The translations under genes and the position numbers were made by a program. A stretch of DNA of 64,000 nucleotides from Zeugodacus cucurbitae (Eukaryota; Arthropoda; Insecta; Diptera; Tephritidae). The notes under the pieces are model-generated. The model saw only the letters and a program-made list of their open reading frames with translations, was not told the origin of the DNA and did not search any database. The first letter of the stretch is position 1. The number at the start of each line of letters is the position of its first letter. The stretch lies in assembly GCF_028554725.1 (NCBI RefSeq), contig NC_071668.1, positions 46,977,732 to 47,041,731 of the forward strand, in the 5' to 3' direction. This document shows, in pieces, positions 26,413 through 38,331 of the stretch.

Positions 26413-27435
26413 TAGAACTCTTACTTTGATTTCCCAAAAATATTACTATCCTACCGATCCATTGTGCATTTTAATGTAGATCCTGCCATGAAGTTCTGGC
26501 AGGATATATTCACCGATGAGCAAGGTATGGGTAAAGGTGTTAAGATGCAAATTTGGAAAACTGTTACGCATTTTCTTAAAAAAAAATGTAATAAATGTGA
26601 TAATATATTTATTATAAAATTGTATAGTCAATTTTAGTTATGTGTGTAGATCATTAGAGGTGCTAGGTCTACTTTGTATAGACCAAATGGTCAATGATTA
26701 AGATTAATTTCGAAAATATTATATTTTTGTGACGAACAGACCAGTTTGAAGGAAACTGAAACATCACATTCGAGTATACTCGCAAGAATTATTTACACAC
26801 GATTGAGTGGAGTAGATACCTAACTATGTAAACAAGTATGTATGTAGTTGCGTAAATGCCATTTCGTTAAGGATAATTTATCAAAATGCCGCAATGCGTT
26901 ATCTTGTGGATATCACCAGGATAAACGATATGTCTTGAATGAAGACCAGCCACCAGGAACATGTATACATACATATTTACATATATATGTGGTCGTTAGC
27001 AAATTTGTTCCCAGCATTGTTGTACAAACAGACAGAGATGTTCATATACCCACGTAGATTTAGATACATACATACATATGTATCTATGCGCTTAAGTTTG
27101 TAATATGCACTTATTTGCCCACATATCGTCTAACCTCTGTAGATAAGCACAAATTTAGTTGCCTCTTTGCTTAATTTCCTGCAACGCAAATGTATGGTAA
27201 ATGCGATAAATTTTGTATTGCCAAAAAAAAGAAGGTAAATCAACACGAGTCCAAACAGATTTCCCTGTTTATCTATATTTGTTGAGTTTGAATATTCGAT
27301 TTGTTTACTTTGGCCACTTGCTATAATGACATATGAGCTGCAACTGCTTGCATGTTTACAAATATAGTTGTGTGTAGATTTGTTTCCTTCCCAACTGGAA
27401 AAAGCAATTGAGTTACTCAAGCAGCTTGGCTGCTT
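26413..27435. other. AT-rich non-coding stretch
   Basis: No exon or element is recognised. Confidence 0.4.
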
Positions 27436-28556
27436 CTTCTTCTTAACTGGCGTAGACACCGCTTACGCGGTTATAGTCGTGTTTACAACTCTGTTTGGGC
27501 TAATTGGAAAGCCCAAATGTACCCAGGTCCTTCACCATTTGGGCTTCACTAACGGAGTGGAGGTCTTCCTCTTCCTCTGGCTGCATCCTCTGGTACTGCA
27601 TCGAACACTTTCAGAGCTGGAGTGTTTTCGTTCATTCAAACAACAAACTAGCCAGCGTAACCGCTGCCTTTTTATTCGCTGAACTATGGTAATGTCGTCG
27701 TATAACTCGTTCTATCGTCTGCGGTATTCGCAGTTGCCAATGTTTAAAGGCCCAAAACCTTTCTCTCGAAAACTCCTAGTGCCGTCTCATTGGATGTTGA
27801 CATCGTTCACGTTTCTGCACCAAAAATAAGGATCATTCCCGTCCTTATATAGCGAGTTATAGAGTTTCACTTTTCAATTGCCTACTCAGTCCAAAGTAGC
27901 GCCTGTTGCCAAGAGTGATTCTGCTTTGGATTTAAAGGCTGATGTTATTGGTGTTGTTGATGCTGGTTCCAATATTGACGAAATACACCCACAACTTCGA
28001 AGTTATAACTGTCAACAGTGAAGTGGGAGCCAAGTCGCGGAAGCGCTGATGACAGGAAATATTTCTTCTTATCTCTTTATCTGTCTGGAAAAAGCGGGTT
28101 TTGCTTCCAATGATGATGATATTTAGCTCTGCAGCTCGTATTATTTTCCAAACCATCAGGTTAAAGAAGTCGAGCAAAAGTGAATCTGTTTGGTATCGAA
28201 CGGCTCGGGGAGCTCCTTCCCGATCCTTATGGAACATTTGATGTTGCTCAACGTTAGTTTACATAGCTGTATTAGTTCTGAAGGGATACGAAATGCATAT
28301 CGGCATAAGGCAGCTCATTTTCTTGCAATCCAAAGCAAAATATGGTGTGTGTCAATCCTCTTTTCGCGGGTCTTTTCCAAGATTGGGCGCATGGTGAATA
28401 TCTGGTCAGTTGTAGATTTTCTAGGCCTAAAGCCACACTGATAAGATCCAATCAGTTCGTTAACGGTGGACTTTAGTCCTTCACATAGTACGCTCGATAA
28501 AACCTTATGTGCGATATAGAGGAGGTTTAACCCACGATAGAATATATCCAACTATC
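27436..28556 (-). pseudogene. RTE-type retrotransposon, 3' half (copy C)
   Basis: On the minus strand the reverse transcriptase enters at LLYIAHKVLSSVLCEG (28,525), then YQCGFRPRKSTTDQIFTM (28,441-28,388). A degraded palm follows (LDFFNLMVWKIIRAAELN, near 28,165-28,110) and runs straight into IIIIGS, so the catalytic YADD box and its surroundings are deleted. The C-terminal region and the 3' end are present. The 3' end carries ACCGC-GTAA-GCGGT (27,458-27,471 on the other strand) and an (AAG)n tail at the low-coordinate edge. Many frameshifts occur. The 5' truncation is typical of target-primed integration. Confidence 0.88.
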
Positions 28557-29919
28557 TGGCGCATAAATAGTTTGTGCGCATTTCCCACCAGGATCAGCAT
28601 GCAAATAAGCATACATGTACATACATATATAGATATTTGTTTGTGCAACTACTGGTCCCCCCAACGGTAAATATTATCAGCAAAAGTTCGCCTTCACTTT
28701 CACCACAAAAGTAAATACTCCTAACGGACGTTTAGATTTCACTGCATTTTGGTACATATTTCAACGGTGTCTATATATACATATGTATTTATATGTTTGT
28801 GTTTGTAGCCACACATACATACACTCACTCACACAAGTGTAGCTGTGGCTGTGGTCGTTTATCTGTGCATTTGAGTGACAACTGATTTGCCGTATCTGTG
28901 AGTAAAACAAATTGCCTCGCATTCAGAAGAGCAACAGCGGCGGCAGGTAGCGTATAGCATGCGGCATCAGGCAAACGTCACGGGTGGCAGTTGTTGCAAG
29001 TCAACTATCGCTATTTGCTTGGCCTACTTGCCAGCCGTGAAAGACTGCAGAAGCCAAACACAAACAGCAAGTTAAACAAACATACATACGTTTGAGTATT
29101 TGTGCGAATGTGCGCTGCCGCACCAAGGTTTAGAGACGAATTTGTTGCAAATGAATTACTCATCGAATCCTGCTGCCACTGCTGTTGCTGCTGCCACAAA
29201 TAGCGCCCCGCCCCGAGTCAAACCAAACAAATTTAAGCTAAGCAAAGCCAAAGCATAGCAAACACCGGCTCGAGCCTGGCGTTGCGCTGTGATGCGATTG
29301 CACGATTGCGATTTAAGTCAATTGCTTTTGACACAGACTAATGACCCGTCAGTTGACAGCCGAACAGCAGCAACCAGTTGGCAAAGCCCGTCAAATGTGC
29401 GCCAAGCAATTTTATCCGTATCGCTCTCGTTTGCATCTCTCGTTAGCACAGCACACGGCGTATCTGTGTGGCAAGTGTGGCATCTTTCCCGCACATCGCT
29501 TCAATGTAATTAATATGTACTTGTATGTATACTATATAAATATATACATATGTATGTGAGCGAGCATAGCAAAATTACATATTCGATTGACTTGGCTGCC
29601 TGTGTGTGTGTGCTGTTATTTGGTGGTCAGTTTGCAAACGGCATAAACTATTGATGTGCCTAGAAAGTAGCTTATGAAAAATTCATCATAGATTAAAGCG
29701 ATTATTTATTTTTACCATTTATTGATGGATTGAGTATGTAGTTTCTACTTTTTTGTTGCTATGTAATACATTTTTTTATTTTTCTTACAAATATTTTATA
29801 CTCATTTATACTGATTTTTAATATTGATCGGTGTTCTGAGTTATATTTTTGATTTTGGAAAAAAAAACAATATAAAGCTATGAGGTATTTTGACAATATT
29901 TTTTCTTCATATATTTGCA
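28557..29919. other. non-coding stretch
   Basis: Mixed composition with many CACAC, TTGTTG and CTGCTG words around 28,800-29,450. Short overlapping frames occur, and no exon is supported. Confidence 0.4.
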
Positions 29920-30094
29920 TATTGAAGACACATATTTACACAGTATTTTGTGAAATTTTTATTTAAAAATTCCGAAAACACAGCCGTTGGTACCTCATCG
30001 CCCATGACGTGTCCAAAAAAAAGCTCTTGTCGTGGACAGAATAACTCATTATTGGTTGATCTAAAATCAATAAACCAAAAATATTTCGATAGTT
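29920..30094 (+). repeat. left arm of a long inverted repeat
   Basis: From CAGTATTTTGTGAAATTTTT to TATTTCGATAGT this is about 85-90% identical by eye to the reverse complement of 35,588-35,770. A shared internal landmark is CATAACTCATTATTGGTTGA. Similarity stops sharply at CGATAGT on the inner side and fades outward. Confidence 0.88.
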
Positions 30095-30480
30095 AATGGA
30101 TCTAATTAAGGAACGCAGGAAAAAAGAAATTATTGAGTTTTTAATTCTTAAAAGAATATTAACGAAAAACTCACTTTTTTGGTCAAAGTTCCCGATATAT
30201 TGGCTCGAAGAAAATAGTTGTAATAAAAATAAAAAAATACTTCGTTCATTAAGTAGACAATGTTATTTTCAAGATGTGTGTAAAATTTGAACATAATCGC
30301 GTCATAACTTTGCGATAAATTGTGTCCACCGACTTAAAAACTTAAGTTGAGAAATAAAAGCGTTTAAAGTTTCCAGTGTAACGCATGAAAAATTGGCGAT
30401 TTTCGTGATGAAGATGAAGAAAGTACTGGATCAAATGATTCGAAGTTTTTTGGACATAATAAAGGATATTTTCTGCTACA

Positions 30481-30598
30481 CTACTGGAAAAAATTAAGAG
30501 ATCAAAAAAAATTCGAAATTTTTGGGCAATTTTCAACAGGCCGTAACTTCGAAAGAAATGGTCGTACCAGAAATCGATAAAGAAGGAAATTATAGCTC
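30481..30598 (+). repeat. inner inverted repeat, left arm
   Basis: It runs from CTACTGGAAAAAATTAAG to GGAAATTATAGCTC and contains CCGTAACTTCGAAAGAAATG. It pairs with 31,535-31,649 at roughly 90% identity, separated by about 0.94 kb. Confidence 0.88.
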
Positions 30599-31534
30599 CA
30601 AGTGACTAGTTTTTGGATTAGAACTTTAAAAATTTTTAACCTCTGCGGTTTTTGAGTAATCGTAGAAAAAACAGCAACAAAAAAATTATCAAAATTTTTT
30701 TAGTTCTTTTTTTTGGTCTACGTACTTTGTTCATTTAGCTTTAATTTGGTTTTTTGAACACCGATACGTCCACTTCTCACCGAGATATCGGTCTTCAAAT
30801 GGAAAAGGATCCTTTTGTCTTTGATGAATGAATTCTCCTTAACGACTAGCCATTGCTTTTCGGAAAGATTTTTTTTTCTTATTGTCACATGAATTTGAAA
30901 ATGCAACAAAAAAAGGGCTTTTGGTGGTTTTTTGGAAAATCGAGCGCTAGATCGAAAATATTGAGGAAACTACTAATGTTAAGTGTACCTTTTACAGTTC
31001 AATGTGCCCACAAAAAAATTAAATTAATCCAGCCAGCCGTTTTTTTGTTTCACTCGATCGAATTTTTTAAAAAATTAAAGGATCACGTTTTTTGCTCTGA
31101 AAAGCTCATAATTTTTAAAAATGAGAAAAAAATCGTTTTTCCCAGCTTTTTCCATTTTTTTGCTCCAGAAAAAGCTTAAATTTAAAACAAACAAAAAAAA
31201 CAAGTTAAGGACATTCAAGAAACCATCGCCCAATCATTTTTAACGCGTTTCCGCAGCTGTATTCCTTGATTCTACTGATCTCCTTTTAATTAAATTAAAA
31301 AAAAAAAGTTAATACCCCAAATCGAATTTCGATCTTTCCTCCGATAAATGTCGTCTAACCATGATTGAAAATTAAAAAAGTAAAAAATTTTCAATTTTGA
31401 CCAAAAAAATTAAAAAAAATTCTTTTAGTGCAAAGTAATTAGTCTTAAAAAAAACTGTTAAATTAAGCGATTTGCTAAGGATTCGTAAAAAGTAAAATAA
31501 AAAACAATCTGCGAAAAGCGTGTGAAAAAAAATC

Positions 31535-31649
31535 GAGCTATAATTTCCTTCTTCGATTTCTTGTACGACCATTTCTTTCGAAGTTACGGCCTGTTGAAAT
31601 TTGCCCAAAAATTTCGAATTTTTTTTTATCCCTTAATTTTTTCCAGTAG
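31535..31649 (-). repeat. inner inverted repeat, right arm
   Basis: Reverse complement of 30,481-30,598 with a few mismatches and length changes in A/T runs. The spacer shows no matching palindromic continuation. Confidence 0.88.
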
Positions 31650-32169
31650 TTTATTTAAAAAATTTTACAAAAATATAGAAAAATAACTGAGTTATGAAAA
31701 AAATTCATAAAGTTTATTAAAGTTGAGATTTTTAAAAAATTAACAGTATATATATTTATATATTTAAAAATAAAAATTAACAGTAGTTCTGAAAAAAAAT
31801 TTCGTTTTTTAATGCCTAATTGAGAATTCAATATATCCTAGGTCATTTTATGGTAAATATATTCTAGAATACTCAGTTTAAATTTGAAGTCTATCGGTCA
31901 ATTTCTCGTTGAGTTATGATGTCAGCAATTTTGAAAAATTTATTGTCGAGAAAAACGCGTTTAAAATTTCAACTATAGGACTTATATAATACGTGCGACC
32001 AATCGCTCTTTAAAACGCTGCCATTCAAAAACTATTCAATATACGACCTTACCGCTTTCACAGTATATTTTTGAAAGTATAAACTATCGAATAAGCAAAA
32101 CACAAAACAATCGATTTTTTGAGTGTCACTGGTATAGCCCCTTAAAGTTTTACATTCAAACTGGGGTGG

Positions 32170-32214
32170 CCCACAGAGAGACAGCCCACAGTGAGACAGC
32201 CCACAGTGAGACAG
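32170..32214 (+). repeat. 15-bp minisatellite, three units
   Basis: Three consecutive CCCACAGWGAGACAG units (W is A in the first, T in the others). Each of the last two holds CACAGTG. A related sequence appears inverted at 33,861-33,874. Confidence 0.92.
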
Positions 32215-33180
32215 CCCAATAGTAACCGCGGCAAAAAATGGTTTTTGACGTGTCGTCCAATTTGAATGAAATTTTCACAGTATATTAACAGATATAGGAG
32301 TAACAATTCCCTGAAATTTCAGCCTCATATCTTCATTACTTTTTGGTCTAGAGCAAGTCAAAGTTGAGGTATGCCAACGCGCTTGAAATATGTTAGTTCA
32401 ATATGTAATAATCAAAAGCTTATTAAAATAAAAATACATAATAAATGTAACTTTAAAGTATTTTTTTAATTAATTTAGTTATTGTAAAATGAGTAAATGA
32501 AAAAATAAATTTAAAAAAAAAAAACACAATTTTTTTTTCTTAACAACAGAATTGTGGTGCAAAAATTGAACATTTTACATTTTCAATGGCCTAGGAAATA
32601 TAGAGCAACCCCTCGCCCTAGGTGCAGACCTATACCAAATGAAAGCTTGAAATCTCAGCTTTAATTTAAAGTAAAGGACATATAGCAAAAAACTACAAAA
32701 AGTACGTAACGCGCACATTCTGTCGCTATACGTATGTTAGCATGCAATAGCATGTTTACTACTTTTAACTTTTATTTTTTTAATTGTTTACTATTCACTT
32801 ATTGTGCAAGAGAATAGTAATAAATTACATTTGTTTTTCGTTAGTTATTCAGAATTATGCTTTAAAGATCATTTATGTTTTAATAAAAATATTCTTGTTT
32901 ACATAAATTTTATTTACGTTATTAATTTGATAGATAATTTTGTTGAAGGTAATTGACTTTGGGTTAGATAGTTGCATAATTTTTAATTTAAATTGATAGT
33001 GCAAGATATTGTTCTTATCTAAGTTGTGTTATGATCACTTTCTAATGTGGTTAGTTTAATTGTTATATTGTAGTGCCGCTTGTCGCCTGGCAAGAAAATA
33101 GAAAATAGTCTCTTGCATTATAATTTTGTTGTCCAAAGCTCATAAGCAGCCTAATATAGTAAGCATAATTTTGGTTTTGG

Positions 33181-33417
33181 TTGTTGTTGGTTTTTGGGCA
33201 TTTTTTCCATCCGCTGAGCCAAACCAGTTTTTTGAATAAGGAGTATAGAAACTGTAGGCTATTCCATTCTCGTAAAAATTCACGTATTTCTACGAATGAA
33301 GATGTAATGCACTATTTGCAAATATCATCAGATCTTTATATTAATTCATTTAGAATGAGAAACAAATTGAAAAAATTAGAATACCATGATGATGTTAAAA
33401 AATTATTGATTGCATGA
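33181..33417 (+). CDS. orphan open frame, possible C-terminal end of a transposase
   Basis: The frame encodes about 78 residues, ending MRNKLKKLEYHDDVKKLLIA and a TGA. The part before it, SRKNSRISTNEDVMHYLQIS, has the look of a conserved C-terminal region, and codon choice is less A/T-monotonous than its surroundings. The N-terminal third (VFGHFFHPLSQTSF) may not belong. It sits between the minisatellite and its inverted partner, where a transposase coding remnant would be expected. I cannot name a family. Confidence 0.3.
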   Translation: MLLVFGHFFHPLSQTSFLNKEYRNCRLFHSRKNSRISTNEDVMHYLQISSDLYINSFRMRNKLKKLEYHDDVKKLLIA

Positions 33418-33914
33418 AAAAAAAATATTGTTTTTTTATTGCATTTCATTGGGAGGTGGGCGTATTAGTGGGCGTGTTATTGTAAATTTTGCATGAAATA
33501 TTTTAAATGATATAAATTTCAGTAATATAGATTTTGAATGTTGTATTTAATATATTTTAGAAAATATGGCACTTTTTATGTTGAGGTAGTATGGGTGATG
33601 GGGTTAAAAGTGGGCCAAAGTTCAATTTTGATTTCAAATAATGTTTGTAACTATATAACATTCAAGTATACCAAAATTGAAAGTTATACCTAAAGTATTA
33701 CGGACAATACGGCATTTTACAAATTTCGACTGTATGGCAGGTGGGCGTAAAAGTGGGCGAATTTTCTTAATTTTTTTTTTTTAAACTGGAATTGTCTCAA
33801 AAATAACCTGTGCAAAGTTTCAGAGCTCTACAATGACTCCTTGTATTTTATGCCGGCGTTGTCTCACTGTGTGGCCTAATGGGCGGAATTTCCAAAAGGT
33901 TTATCTTTTATATA

Positions 33915-34466
33915 TATCGTGATATTTCCTGTATCGCGATATTTATTGAACGTTTAACATGCAATATTGATGGATCACGATCGATATCACAAAATATTTA
34001 AATATTTTGAAATCCAGATATTGGATCGCGGATCGCGTGATGAATATTGAATGTGTAGCACATTTTGTGATTTACAAGTCCGAATTGATGAAAGACAATA
34101 GTGCCAAAATTTTAAAATCAACTTTATTCTCATAAAATGAACATGAATTATAATGTTTACAGTAGAATCTTTGCCAGAGCTATGCAACTCATCTGCCAAA
34201 GGTTTTTTTGAAAATGTCTAAACATTGGATGCATATTATGAATTGCTGTGGGAGAAAAACAAGAGCCAAACATGATTTTCTTCGATTTTCTTCAGACATT
34301 TTATAAAATAAAATGTACGAAAAAATAAACATATACATTTTTTGAATATTTTTTCTTGTAAAAACACAACTAGCATCGTATAAATATTGAACGTCTAGCA
34401 GTCGCGAAGTATTTACCCGCAATCCATCAATATTCAATATAGATTGCGATCCAAATATCACGATAA
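33915..34466. repeat. inverted repeat with repeated AATATTGAANGTGTAGCA motif
   Basis: TATCGTGATATTT and AATATTGATGGAT in 33,915-33,976 recur in the same order in the reverse complement of 34,422-34,466, with gaps. Four related words occur at about 33,941, 34,044, 34,384 and 34,468: TATTGAACGTTTAACA, TATTGAATGTGTAGCA, TATTGAACGTCTAGCA and TATTGAAAGTGTAGCA. This fits a small palindromic DNA element. Confidence 0.6.
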
Positions 34467-34491
34467 ATATTGAAAGTGTAGCATGCCCCTT

Positions 34492-35587
34492 AGAATTTTA
34501 CTCGGATTGATTTGAATTAATTAGATTAAAACTGGAACTTATTCCTCATTGTATCATATTAGACCCGTCATTTATATAAAAAACTATATAGATACCGTTA
34601 CTAGTTCCTATTTTACTACTTGTGTTAGTAACGTTATATAAAGGAAATTTAATTACTCATTCATGTCGTTTAATTCACTAGAGCTAATGCGAAAGCTGTA
34701 GAAATAAACGCGAACACCGCTAGCTGAACGAAGCAATCTTCTTATCACGGTTTCTTTGTGGCGCATTTGCGCGCAATATGTGCACCCAGCCATGGCAGTC
34801 TGATTCACTAAGTAGTATATCGTTTGCTGCCAATTAAAAACTGTTTTGCATCTCATTGCAAAGTTATATTTTTCATTATTCATGCACACAAATGCATTAA
34901 ACCGCATTCACACATACATAAAACGGGCAGCGAAACCAGGCCAAATGTCGCGACCGCGTATTTGTGATTCGTTATTCACTTTGAATGACGGCTTTACTCC
35001 CAATGCTGTACGAATGCAACAGAATAATTCGAGGCGGCAGATGCTTCCTATGCGGTTGACAAAAGGTTATCAGTTTTACCACTGATGCAGCAGATTCAGC
35101 TTGCAGTCAGCGAATGTCGCTATTAAAGCGAATAAGGGAAGAGCAAGGAGAGATGGGTACGTGTGTGCAATTGTTAATCAATCGAAGCAGTTCAAACAGC
35201 ATTGTTACTGCAGGCTTCCAGTTGAGTGAGTGTGGGTGCTACTTGGAGGGTGCACAATATTTCGCACAAATTATCACACACGGTGCAATGCCCTCTAAAT
35301 GGCAGTTGTTTTGTCAGCAGTTGTGGCTGGCTGTTGTTTTACACGAGTGGTAGGATTTGCAGCTTGTTCAAATAAATGTGCAACATTTTCATTAACCAAA
35401 GAGATATCGAATCAGGGGCTTTAGAGTTCAACTATTTGAAATTCATTGTTATCTATGTATATATGAATGACTTAAGTACTAAATGAATGAACATAGTGAT
35501 ACGTGGTAGTGATAGTGTGGTATTATGATAGGGATCGAGTTTCTATAATTGATTTCATCGCACAAAACTGCATGAAAGCAGTTCATG
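34492..35587. other. non-coding stretch inside the inverted-repeat mosaic
   Basis: Composition becomes less AT-rich at 34,660-35,350. A plus-strand frame at 35,114-35,353 starts MSLLKRIREEQGEMG and meets GTACGT soon after. It is too weak to call. A small hairpin, AACTGC-ATGAAA-GCAGTT, lies near 35,566-35,583. Confidence 0.35.
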
Positions 35588-35770
35588 TACTATCGAAATA
35601 TTTTTGGTTTATTGATTTTCGATCAACCAATAATGAGTTATGCTGACCACGGCACGAGCTTTGTTTTTTGGACACGTCAAGGGAGATCAGGTACCAATGG
35701 CTGATTTTTCGGAATTTTCAAATAAAAATTTTACAAAATACTGTTTAAATATGTAAATCTTTGATATGCT
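35588..35770 (-). repeat. right arm of the long inverted repeat
   Basis: Reverse complement of 29,920-30,094; see that entry. It contains TCAACCAATAATGAGTTATG and ends outward at CAAAATACTG. Confidence 0.88.
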
Positions 35771-37606
35771 AATTGTTTAAATGAAATATACGATTATATA
35801 TATTAAAAAAATTATAAAATTACCCTTGTTTTCAATTAAAAAAATGCAACTTGTTGAGTTGGTAGTTAAAATTTAATACTGATAAACTATAAGAAATAAT
35901 ATAAATCGTCATAAGAGATATCAGACAAAATCAATTTATAATAGATAGGTGGAATTTTTTTTTCAGAAAGCTCTCTATATGATCACAAAAAAGGATATAA
36001 TGAATAATTGGATTCATATTATTATTAAAGGAATATTTTTTTTCATTTATAGGCTTAATTATATATCCCCAAGTGTACATCAGATCATACCCACATTATC
36101 ACATCTGGTTAATTACATGCAATTACATTGCTCTATGCATCTATGTTGATTGGGGGGAGTACTATTACTTACTTCCTTTTTTAAATAACAGCACATTTAT
36201 GCAGAATCGTTTAAATTTATGAAAATGCTTTAATTGAATTAATTTCATAACACAATTTTAAAAGCATAATTTAATCCAATTAACACATTTAAATAAACAA
36301 AATATTATTGCAAAGCAGCGCTACTCAAAATTAAGGTTTTTACACGCATATATACATACATAGAACAGCTTTTACTTGTTACCCCTTCATTTGGACCCCT
36401 TTATTCAAATTTATATGCATAAATGTATATTTAATTATTTGGTAGAAAAATAGTGACAACTTTATGTTGGGCAACGCACCAACAAGCCAACGCTTGTCAC
36501 CCATTGCAAAGTGCAGCGTGGCACGTGACTGGCGTGCATAAAGACACACTTTCCATCCACAACAAAATAGCGTAGAAAACAGAAAAATATCCGGCGAAAA
36601 CTAAGTATTCATAATTTCATGGAAAATAGTCCTACAAACACACATATCGACATACTTATGTATGTTTGTATGTATAGTTATAAGTAAGTAAAAGCATTAA
36701 AATAAATTTCATGATAAAAAGTAATAAATAAAGTGTTGGAGAAAAATATAAAAACAGTCACACAAAAAGAATTGAACGCATTTAAATAATTTGGAATGCA
36801 GCAGTAAATGCTAAATGCATAATTAGTTGCACACTTTATGACTTAATGTGGGCCGAGAGAGTGAGAGAGGCAGACGGTGGCCGTTGCACGCACAGCAACG
36901 GCGACAATAAAACCGACTCAATAAAAAGAAGGCGAAGGAAAATGAAGAGGAAATTGTCACCAATTTAACTGCATCTTCATTAAACAAATCAATAAAAAAT
37001 AAAGAGGCAACAACAAATGACTTTTTAACTGCAACAGCAAAAACAACACAGCTACAGCGGCAACGCCACGAGCACCGGCAGTAGACAGAGCACCCGCAAG
37101 ACATTAATGTGCAACATAAACGCGTAAAATACGCACACATGCACGGCAGGGAAAGTCAAAAGAATTTTAGAATATTTTTTTTTGGCTGTTGCGCCGCGCT
37201 TCCCTGTCGCGTCATTGTGTAGCGAGGCGTCATAAATTTCCTTCCAAACCGAAGCTAGTAAAAAAGTAGCTGGAAAATGCAAATGCTACAAAATGCACAG
37301 CGCTGGCCGCTGAATGGCAATAAAAACGGCGCACAACTTTAAAATATCGTACGCAATGGTATATTTATTGTGTATTTGAGGTGACATATGGTATGTGCTG
37401 AGAGATGTTGCGCCCAAGACACCGCATTTTATCACTATGCGGCTAAAGTTCGAATGTCTGGCGAATGTCGTTAGTAGCTCGTAAGCGCCGTATAAAGTTC
37501 ATATGCACATAAGTTTTTGCCCTTTGCAAACACTACACTATAACCTGAAGGTCCAGATGTGTAATCTATTATTTATTGTTTATTTCTTAACAATTCTGGC
37601 AAATTT
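35771..37606. other. non-coding stretch
   Basis: AT-rich, with a moderately GC-rich part at 36,840-37,330 in which several overlapping minus-strand frames occur. There is no motif and no element. Confidence 0.4.
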
Positions 37607-38331
37607 TGGTGGTGAACGAGGACAAGACGAAATATCTCCTGTCGTCAAACAAACAGTCAGCGCATTCGCGTCTTGGCTCCCACGTCACTGTTGACAGTCA
37701 TAACTTTGAAGTTGTTGATAATTTCGTCTACCTGGGAACCAGCATTAACAGCAATAACAATGTCAGCCTGGAAATCCAACGCAGAATCACTCTTGCCAAC
37801 AGGTGCTACTGTGGACTAAGTAGGCAATTGAAAAGTAAAGTCCTCTCTCGACGAACAAAAACCAAACTCTACAAGTCTCTCATCATTCCCGTCCTACTTT
37901 ACGGTGCAGAAGCGTGGACGATGTCAACATCCGATGAGACGGCACAAGGAGTTTTCGAAAAAAAGGTTTTGCGGAAGATTTATGGTCCCTTAAACATTGG
38001 CAACGGCGAATACCGCAGACGAATGGAACGATGAGCTGTATGTATTATTCGACAACATTGACATAGTCCAGCGAATAAAAAGACAGCGGCTACGCTGGCT
38101 AGGTCATGTTGTTCGAATGGGCTAATTTACCTAAAAGTGAACTCAAATCTTGGCGCCCCAGAAACTAAAATCGTGCCCGAGGAAGGACCAGGTGGAGAGG
38201 GACCTGGCTTCGCTTGGTATAACCAATTGGCGCCAAACTGCCAGAAGGAGTGATACGTGGCGCGCTGTTTTGGACTCGGCTATAACCGCGTAAGCGGTGT
38301 CTACGCCAGTCAAGAAGAAGAAGAAGAAGAG
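37607..38331 (+). pseudogene. RTE-type retrotransposon, 3' end (copy D)
   Basis: 5'-truncated copy beginning at VVNEDKTKYLLSSNKQSAHS and continuing through VDNFVYLGTSINSNNNVSLE and LYKSLIIPVLLYGAEAWTMS. One extra A near 38,022, in CGCAGACGAATGG compared with copy E, shifts the frame and stops it at 38,034. At about 38,118-38,155 the sequence is replaced by unrelated text. The 3' end is complete: hairpin ACCGC-GTAA-GCGGT at 38,285-38,298, CTACGCCAGT, then (AAG)n at 38,311-38,331. High similarity to copy E points to a fairly recent insertion. Confidence 0.9.

Larger units (their letters stand above)
29920..35770. mobile_element. 5.8-kb inverted-repeat-bounded mosaic, family unknown
   Basis: Two arms of about 175 bp enclose roughly 5.5 kb of very AT-rich DNA. 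Inside are a second inverted repeat (30,481-30,598 and 31,535-31,649), a 15-bp minisatellite (32,170-32,214) with an inverted partner at 33,861-33,874, an orphan frame (33,181-33,417) and a third inverted repeat (33,915-34,466). There is no recognised transposase. The interior is best read as nested, decayed DNA elements or a foldback-type composite. The outer arms could be ends of one large element or two opposed copies of a smaller one. Confidence 0.5.

Noticed and set aside
35114..35353. Plus-strand frame starting MSLLKRIREEQGEMG with GTACGT nearby
   Set aside because: Donor is only moderate and the rest of the frame shows no motif; left as part of a non-coding stretch.
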